The notes under the pieces were generated by a model, which did no database searches, was not told the origin of the DNA, and saw only the letters and a list, made by a program, of their open reading frames with translations. The position numbers and the translations under genes were made by a program. A stretch of DNA of 64,000 nt. Origin: Cyclaneusma minus (taxonomy: Eukaryota; Ascomycota; Leotiomycetes; Marthamycetales; Marthamycetaceae). Each line of letters opens with the position of its first letter. Positions within the stretch are counted from its first letter, which is position 1. Below, piece by piece: positions 57,290 through 64,000 of the stretch. The stretch is from positions 496,001-560,000 of the forward strand of contig JAKZHN010000009.1 of assembly GCA_037179335.1 (NCBI GenBank). Direction: 5' to 3'.

Positions 57290-60200
57290 ATGGCCTTAGA
57301 AGTATTCCTCGCCCATACGGGCCAGCTGCTTCAGGCAGATCCGGCCTCCTTCACCTCGTGAGTTTGTTCGCCATCTACGCCGATAAGGAAATGCGCTGAC
57401 GAAATCACAGCCTGGAAGACTTCAGGAAATGGCTGGCGAAACACGGCTCTGTTCAAATGCAAAATCAGATCCTGCTGACTGGCGAGGGAAAGGCTGTCAG
57501 AGCGGCAACTCTGCGGACAGAGCAACACATCTTCGTTTTCGATCGCCGATTTTCCCAGCCGTCCACTGCTGCTTCTACAAAATCCCTGGTTCCCGTCGTT
57601 GCCTCGCTTGACCTGTACGAAGTCGAACCGCCGCCGGACGAGATAGCAACCCAGACCGACTTGCAGTCATGGCAGGCTTTGTTCAAGGCTCGGAGGTCGT
57701 GGGCTCTGAGGGTGGTGGACGACTGCGCTGCTATGTCGGACGAGGCACAACTGCGGTTCAGGGAGATTGCCGTGATTGCAGAGTCGTTGGGCGCTGCTAC
57801 GGCCAATCTGGAATCGCACATTAAAACATTGGATGAGAAGTTTAGCGTCTACCAGAATTGGGGCGCGGAAGTACAGAAAGAGCATGGAATATTACTGGAC
57901 AGCTGGGAGGGCGATATAGAAAGGTTAAGGGCTTTGCCTGCTGCTGCGGCAGTGGTACGCTTTGTGACTAAGAGGGAAACTCGGCGGAATGCGCAAACCA
58001 CCCTCGAGGATCTGATGGAAATTGAGGGGATCAAAGCTGCTTTGAAAATTGCCCGGCCGACGGCCGACGATTTCTCACGACGACTTTCGGGCTTGGCTAC
58101 GGCTGTAGACAGTTTGATCAATCGTACGGAGAAAGTCAACCATGCCATCCAGAACGGATCCGCCCCGCCAGCTCTGCGAAGCCAAACGGAAACGATACAT
58201 CTCCTGGAAGACATCGAGGCGCTTGCAAAGAAAGTGAATAGTGATTACGATACTGTGCTAGGCTATTCTGATACGGAGAAGAAGTCACTAGCGCAGGCCT
58301 CCAAAACTGCTCTGATACATACGGAGAAGTTGCTGCCAAGTCTTTCGAAAAGAAGCATAGAGATGAGCTCTATGTTAAAGCATGCGACTGATGCACGGAA
58401 TCGGGTAGCTCAGGAGAGTGCCAGTATTTTGCAGACGATAGCACAGATGAACACAGACCTGGGCGAGACAAATGCTGAACTGGCTAGCCTCGAGATTCCA
58501 ATAGAGGCGGAACAAGCATTCGAGACCCTTTCTGCGGTTCGAAAACTTCCAGTCGTTTATTCGTCTCTGTTAGCCGAAGCTATTCGGAGGCGTGAGTGGA
58601 ACGAAAAGGTCAAAACCGATTCTTCTACTCTAGCCAATGAAATGGCAACCTTCCAGCACGAGGAACAAAAGAGAAGAAGAAAGTGGCAGAAAGATGTCGG
58701 GACCCTTTTCAACTTGGACAAGAGAGAATACCGGGTATTGGGCTTGGAGGTCAATTTGCTTGGTGAAGAGGATCAGTGGCCTGAAGTGACACGACAGGAC
58801 CTTGATGATCTACAACAAGCGCTGCAACGTCAGGGCGCTGATGCAGAGGTCATCGCTGAGGTCGCTCAAATCGTGAATGATCTCAATAATCCTACGAAGC
58901 AGCAGACCAAGAGGGCCAAGGCCTTCAAGGCAGGCAGTGTGCATGAGGCTGCACTTGGGAGAAGTGCTCTACTGATGCGAGGCGACGATGATCTGATACG
59001 AAGTTTACAAGAAGAGAAGAGCAGAATCGAAACCAAGCTCAAGGCAGCTGAAAGTCGTGTACGAAGGCTTGAAGATTTATTGCATCGTCAGAGTCACGTC
59101 AGGATTCCCTCAGACAATATTTTCCAGATACCTGGCGCCCATAGCCCCGCCCATGAAATCCCGAATCCGCTTCAATCGCCACGTCTTCCCCAGGACATAT
59201 CTCGACGGTCTTCTGTCTCATCACGTCGCTTCTCTGCCAATCGAGGCGAAGAAGAAAAGGCTCACGCCCAAAGACTTCTCGCTCTAGAAGCAGAGCTAAT
59301 TGCCGAACGCGAAAAAGTTGCCGGTCTGGAGAGAGAAATCTCTGCTCGCGTCTCTTCAACAACTGACATGAAAAATAAGATGGACGAAGCTGATTCGACC
59401 AAGAAAGATCTGATGGAGAACTTTGAAGCTCAGCAGCGGGAGTTTGCAGAGGAACGAATGGCTCTTGAGGGTGAGATTAGGAATCTAAAGGCAAAGCTGG
59501 ACGAGGTTGAGGAAGATGTGTATCGTTTGATTGGTTCCCGCGAGAATGAAAAGAGCACTATTGATGAGCGGACGAGGTCTCTTCAACAGGAACTTGATCG
59601 GGTACGGAAAGATGCCGTAGCTGAAACGCAGAAGGCCCAGGGGCAGGTCGACTACTTGAGAAACGATGCTAAGCTCCAGAGGGAGACCAACGAGACGTTA
59701 CAAGCGCAACTACAGAGACTTAGAGATGAGAACCAAGAGCTGAAAGCAAGCAACCAGCAGGCAAAAGAGACGGAGAACCAGTATCTGGCTGATTTCGAGG
59801 CCATTCATTCCCAACTTCTTCCCACCAAAACTCCGGCGAAGGACGCCAAGGAATTGGTTGAGGCTCTCCTGTCAGCTTCTGCAGACTTAATGTCTCAGCA
59901 TGAAGTTGACCAGCATGATCTTGCTGTAGCACGTTCGAACAGTGAAGAGGCTGAAAAAGTGGCCACCTCGCTCAGAGAGGAACTGGAAGCAGCCAAAGAG
60001 AAGCTCGTTGCCGATGAACAGGAAACCTTCCAGCTACGTGAAGACCTGTCTGCTCATCAAGCCAAGTTCGAAGCACTCGAAAAGGAACTGGCAGACGAGC
60101 GAGAACAACTGGCGTCCTTAAGGTCCAAGTTTGCAGAGGGAGAAACCGGATCTGAGGCTTTGAGAAGTCGCGTGGAAGAAGAAGAGCGAAAGGTGACGGA

Positions 60201-61785
60201 ATTGTCCGAGGAGCTTGCCTCTGAAAGATCTAAAGTCGGTAGTTTGGAGGAAGAGCTCAGAATGCTCCGCGAAAACCTTCATACCAAGGAGGCCAAGTCG
60301 CAGCAAATAGAGAGTCATTTCGAGGCAAGAACTCTACGAGCCAAAGACCTGACGCAACGTTTATACGCCCAAAATGACCGTCTCTGCCGCCTTCTGGAGC
60401 GTCTCAGCTACTCAGTCACCCGCCAAGACGGCTCCATGACAATCCAACGCATCCCGCGCGCTGAACGCACCAACCCCAACGACTCCTCCGACCCCAGCTC
60501 CTCCATGCGCCGCAGCCTCTCCCTCGCCCCCCGCACCCTAACCGACAGCGCCGACCTCTCCCTCCTCCACTGGACCACCTCCTCCCCAACTAGCGAATCC
60601 ACCGCCTATGACTCCTTCCTCTCCTCTCTAGGAAACTTTGACATCGAAGCCTTCTGCGAAACGATCCTCAAACGCATCAAAGACGCTGAGCACATAGCAC
60701 GCAAATACACCAAAGATGCGCGTGCGTATCGCGAAAAATCGCATACTGCGCAGAAAGAAGCACATGAAAAGATTGCGTATAAGGCTTTCAAGGAAGGTGA
60801 TTTGGCGCTGTTTTTGCCAACGAGGAATCAGGAAACGGGTGCTTGGGCTGCGTTTAATGTTGGTGCGCCACACTACTTTTTGAGAGAGCAGGACTCGCAT
60901 CGGCTAAGGACTCGCGACTGGTTGGTGGCTAGGATTCACAAGATTGAGGAGAGAGTGGTTGATCTGAGCAAGAGCATAAGCAGCACAGCAGCAAATCACA
61001 TGAACAACAGCGAGCGCCGCAGTATTGGCGAAACAAGCACAGGCGGCGAAAGCGTGGACGACGATAATCCATTCAATTTGTCCGATGGCTTGCGCTGGTT
61101 CCTGATCGATGCGTTTGAAGAGAAGCCAGGGGCGCCGAGCACGCCGGGGCTCGGGAAGAGTACAGTTGCCGCGGCGAATATTGATGCTACAGGGAGCATA
61201 CAACGTCGTAGTAAGAGGTCGAGTGGCATTATTGGCAGCGGCGCTGATCCGGTGAGCAAGACGCTGAGCAAAAGCCTCGATAGCCGCCGCAGCTCGTCGA
61301 ACTCTAAAACTAAGGTGCCGGCGCCGAGTCTGCTGAGGGGGAATGCGAGTGATGCGAGTAGGATTAGCGTTGCTACGGCGCCGGAACAGCCGCTGGCTGA
61401 GAGTGAGAGGGGTGAAGGGAGTGTGATGGGTGCTGAGGGAGGCGCTGAGACGGGCCAGAATGCTGCGGGGCAGAATGGAAATGCGGAGGGGAAGGCACAG
61501 CAAGGACAAGAGGTGCGAGACTTTCAGCAGATTGATTCGTTGCTTGGACCTTGAGTTTTAGGACGAGGAACTGATTCGGTGCGTTCATTTGTGCTCTAGC
61601 AAAATGCGCGACCTGCTTCCGCTTCGATTCCGAAACTTTTGCCACCGAGTGAAAGGGGAGATGATGGTGAAGCGCAAGGGGGCGAAGGAGAGGAGAGAGC
61701 GAGATCAACTAGTCCGGCGAAGAAAAGCTTCATCTGGGATAGTTTGTGGAGTGTGGATATGAGCTTGGAGCGGGGGAAGCGATAG
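57290..61785 (+). CDS. atg11: Autophagy scaffold protein Atg11
   Basis: Exons 57290-57357, 57411-61512 and 61600-61785 (introns 53 and 87 nt) encode 1451 residues, a normal length for filamentous-fungal Atg11. The N-terminus MALEVFLAHTGQLLQADPASF..LEDFRKWLA..QNQILLTGEGKAVR..IFVFDRRF is the ubiquitin-like start of the family. Long coiled coils run from about residue 520 to 1000. The Atg11 C-terminal domain is recognised by GDLALFLPTRNQETGAWAAF, PHYFL and RDWLVARIHKIEERVVDL. I added the last exon because its end, KSFIWDSLWSVDMSLE, matches the usual Atg11 terminus; reading through instead stops at 61554 with IDSLLGP. Atg11 scaffolds selective autophagy receptors and the Atg1 kinase at the vacuole/phagophore assembly site. 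Confidence 0.92.
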
Positions 61786-64000
61786 TGTATTTGTGATGAT
61801 TCGGCACATCACAGCGATCAACGACAGTCAGTTTGGGGGAAGGCGGGCGTTTCTTGCGGGTTTGAGCGGCGGCGCTTTTTCTGTACGGGACTGCGTCTTT
61901 TTGCACGGAGATTTTGAGATTTCCGGGAGATGTGAGGAAGATGATGGTGGGGGCTTGCTATTGATTGCTATATCTTGACTGGACAGATCGGCCGAAGGAA
62001 GGCAGGGAGTTTGGCGGAGCTACTAGCGGGCTAGATTTGATACCAATACCATGAGCTGTTTCGTGAGTTGGGTTTTTTTGCTTGTGAAGTTGAGATGCAA
62101 ATGAATGGGATGGACACATGTTGGCATATGGCTAGAGTAGAGCAACACGGGTGAGTGAGGACAGCTGATAGGTGGGAGGGAGGAGACTGGCTGGGAGAGA
62201 ATCATTTGAGAGATGTTGGTATATAGGCCCAAGCAAGCAAAGTCCCAATTCGAGCTCCCAAGATACTCCCTCTTTTTTTTTTGCCTTTTTTTTTTCTTTT
62301 TTTCTTTCGCTCGCTAAGCATGTGTGCAACCCATCAGGGGCCCTTTTCGCACATATACCGTGAAGCCTGGGATGGAGATGTGTTTCTGTTCGTACCGTTG
62401 AGGAGAAATGGTTGTATTGGCTATGGAGAGGAGAAGGGAGCACAGGAGATAGCTGTAGGGCTCTCACCAGCGCATTCCTCCAAGCTCCGGACGGGGTGGG
62501 CACGTGCCTGCCGTAAGCACGTGCCGCTCGGTCCATAAGTACAGTTTTCGGAAAAATTTCTGAAAATTTCAAATCGTTGCTGGATCGCAAAGGCTAAAGC
62601 AAATTCACAGGGGTTGTGGATGAAATTACGAAGTCGAGCCTAGGTTGGTGTTAATTTGGTGGACTGTGGGACGTCGGGTGAATGGGGAAATAAATGAAAT
62701 AAACTGGTTATTGGAGTGACAGGGATGATATGCAGAGTCATGTTATGCGTAAGTGGGGAGAGAAGGAGATGGAGGGGGGATATCTAGCTCTCTAAAAGTG
62801 AGGCTCTACACTCACTACATGTAGTGTGGTAGCAGGGGGTGGCTGCGTGCCACGTTGACAACTAAACTACATGTTGTGCGAACACTGGGGCAGCAATTGG
62901 AAATAGGCTATAGAAACTTCTTTGAATTCTGAAAAGAATTTGGGGGAAGAGCTTGGAATAGGCTCATGCTTGTAATGGTAGCAAGATGGATGAAGTGAGC
63001 TGTGAGGAAGAGGAAGTGTGCTGGGGGGGTAAACGTGAAATTGGATGGACAACATGAGTTGAAATTTTAGTTTAGAACTTGGGTTGATGATGTTGATGTA
63101 TGGGAGTTGAATAACTAGAATTAGATGCTTGAGGGCTGATTTTGACAAGCTTGGAGTTACTAATTGATTGATGAGAGATGAAGGGCGGAGCTTAACGGAG
63201 TGGCTGGTGAGGGGATCTGTGACTGGTGGCTGGCTGCTCGAGGTAAGACTAGTGGAGCGATGAGCAGAGGGTGTGGTAGAGGGAATCTTTGGGGATTCAT
63301 GAAGGTCTGAGTGACTTGTGGGAGAGGGGATTGAGAACTAAATGGTCGTTAATGATTGACGAAGTGACTGACCCAACGCAGGACTGGTAAATCCACGTCA
63401 TGTCAATTCCCAAATTCACGCGAGAGATTAGGGGAATTGGTTCGTGAGAATATTCGAGTTCGGAAAGTGCCTATCTGGTCACGTTGCAGAAAGCCTGTTG
63501 GCTAGGTGTTTCGAAGGGATGATGGCATGGTGACAATGCTGAGAGAATTGAGATGGTTATGGGAGCTGAGAAAAATGGGCAGACCTGAATTACGATTTGA
63601 ACGTTTCGCTGACAAATACAATCATACAATGTTTGATGTCCACAGTCTATAAAGTGAAGTGTAACTAGTCTCCAGTAATTCAGTCCAGTAGTTCTAAATA
63701 TCAGCCTCCAGAACTGAGCTTCTTATAGCTGGTGTTTCTAAAATCTCCCCATGTTCAAAGCTGATTGGAATAACACCTTCTCGACTCCAATGAACGTCAC
63801 TCGATATCCATCCAATTTATACGAACTAAATGAAAAGTCCTGGAAAAGTAATTGATCTCCACCAGGAGGGAAAGCTCTTAGGAAAGGTGCTCTCGCTAAA
63901 TATATACATAACCCTCTCCTTGGAGAGCTTCGATACAATCAACATATGTCTTCTAGACAACAGTAAATAGGCAATCCATCATTGACAGGGAAAGCAACAG
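61786..64000. other. Gene-poor right end
   Basis: About 2.2 kb with no supported gene. It contains a T-rich tract (about 62270-62307), a perfect 14-bp palindrome CACTACATGTAGTG (62814-62827) and a TATATACATA box near 63900 that may belong to a gene beyond the window. Confidence 0.45.
62500..62525. promoter_or_regulatory. Twin CACGTG sites
   Basis: GCACGTGCC occurs twice, at 62500-62508 and 62517-62525, 17 bp apart. CACGTG is the palindromic E-box bound by bHLH factors (Cbf1/Pho4 class in yeasts). No adjacent gene is visible, so the role is unknown. Confidence 0.4.

Overview
The window looks like nuclear DNA of a filamentous ascomycete (Pezizomycotina). The evidence is short spliceosomal introns (mostly 42-125 nt) with GT..AG ends and CTAAC/CTGAC-like branch sites, a Zn2Cys6 regulator with a fungal-specific middle domain, and fungal housekeeping orthologues: Atg11, the Bos1 SNARE, ATP synthase subunit k, a Hos3-type histone deacetylase, a CENP-H-like kinetochore protein and an OM14-like outer-membrane protein. 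I lean towards Leotiomycetes, but that is impression only. I see no tRNA, rRNA, CRISPR array or recognisable intact transposon. I modelled 21 protein genes and 38 introns by hand; all junctions given keep the reading frame, except one unresolved frame change near the 3' end of the histone deacetylase gene.

Layout. 0-7 kb: two small orphan coiled-coil-type genes, an EXD1-like 3'-5' exonuclease gene and an unrecognised gene. 7-20 kb, an accessory or metabolic block: a Rossmann-fold NmrA-like protein, a sugar-porter MFS permease, a large protein with a degenerate trypsin-like (PA clan) domain, a fused tandem beta-hydroxyacid dehydrogenase and, divergent from it, a Zn2Cys6 transcription factor that may control it. 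20-25 kb: an unrecognised Pro-rich/acidic protein, two families of degenerate tandem repeats and an SMP-30/gluconolactonase-type enzyme. 25.7-27.5 kb: a divergent pair of mitochondrial genes (ATP synthase subunit k and an MTP18/MTFP1-like fission protein). 29-40 kb: a maltose-O-acetyltransferase-like enzyme, Bos1, a small membrane protein, an OM14-like protein and a two-AT-hook chromatin protein, separated by long gaps.

40.8-47.8 kb is the most unusual stretch. It is 7 kb without a convincing ORF, built from degenerate same-strand units. Each unit has a strong TATA box, usually a CTAG-rich element 20-45 bp upstream, and about 190-240 bp downstream a pair of GACAGCA-type heptamers set 19-20 bp apart. 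The short ORFs after each TATA box share no peptide, so I read the array as a family of non-coding transcription units or a promoter array. The last 1.7 kb consists of about 690-bp tandem duplications of this plan.

48.4-61.8 kb: a very long Hos3-like histone deacetylase gene whose C-terminal tail has been expanded by internal repeats and carries two GATA-type zinc fingers, then an ABM-domain protein, and a divergent CENP-H-like/Atg11 pair. The last 2.2 kb appears gene-free.
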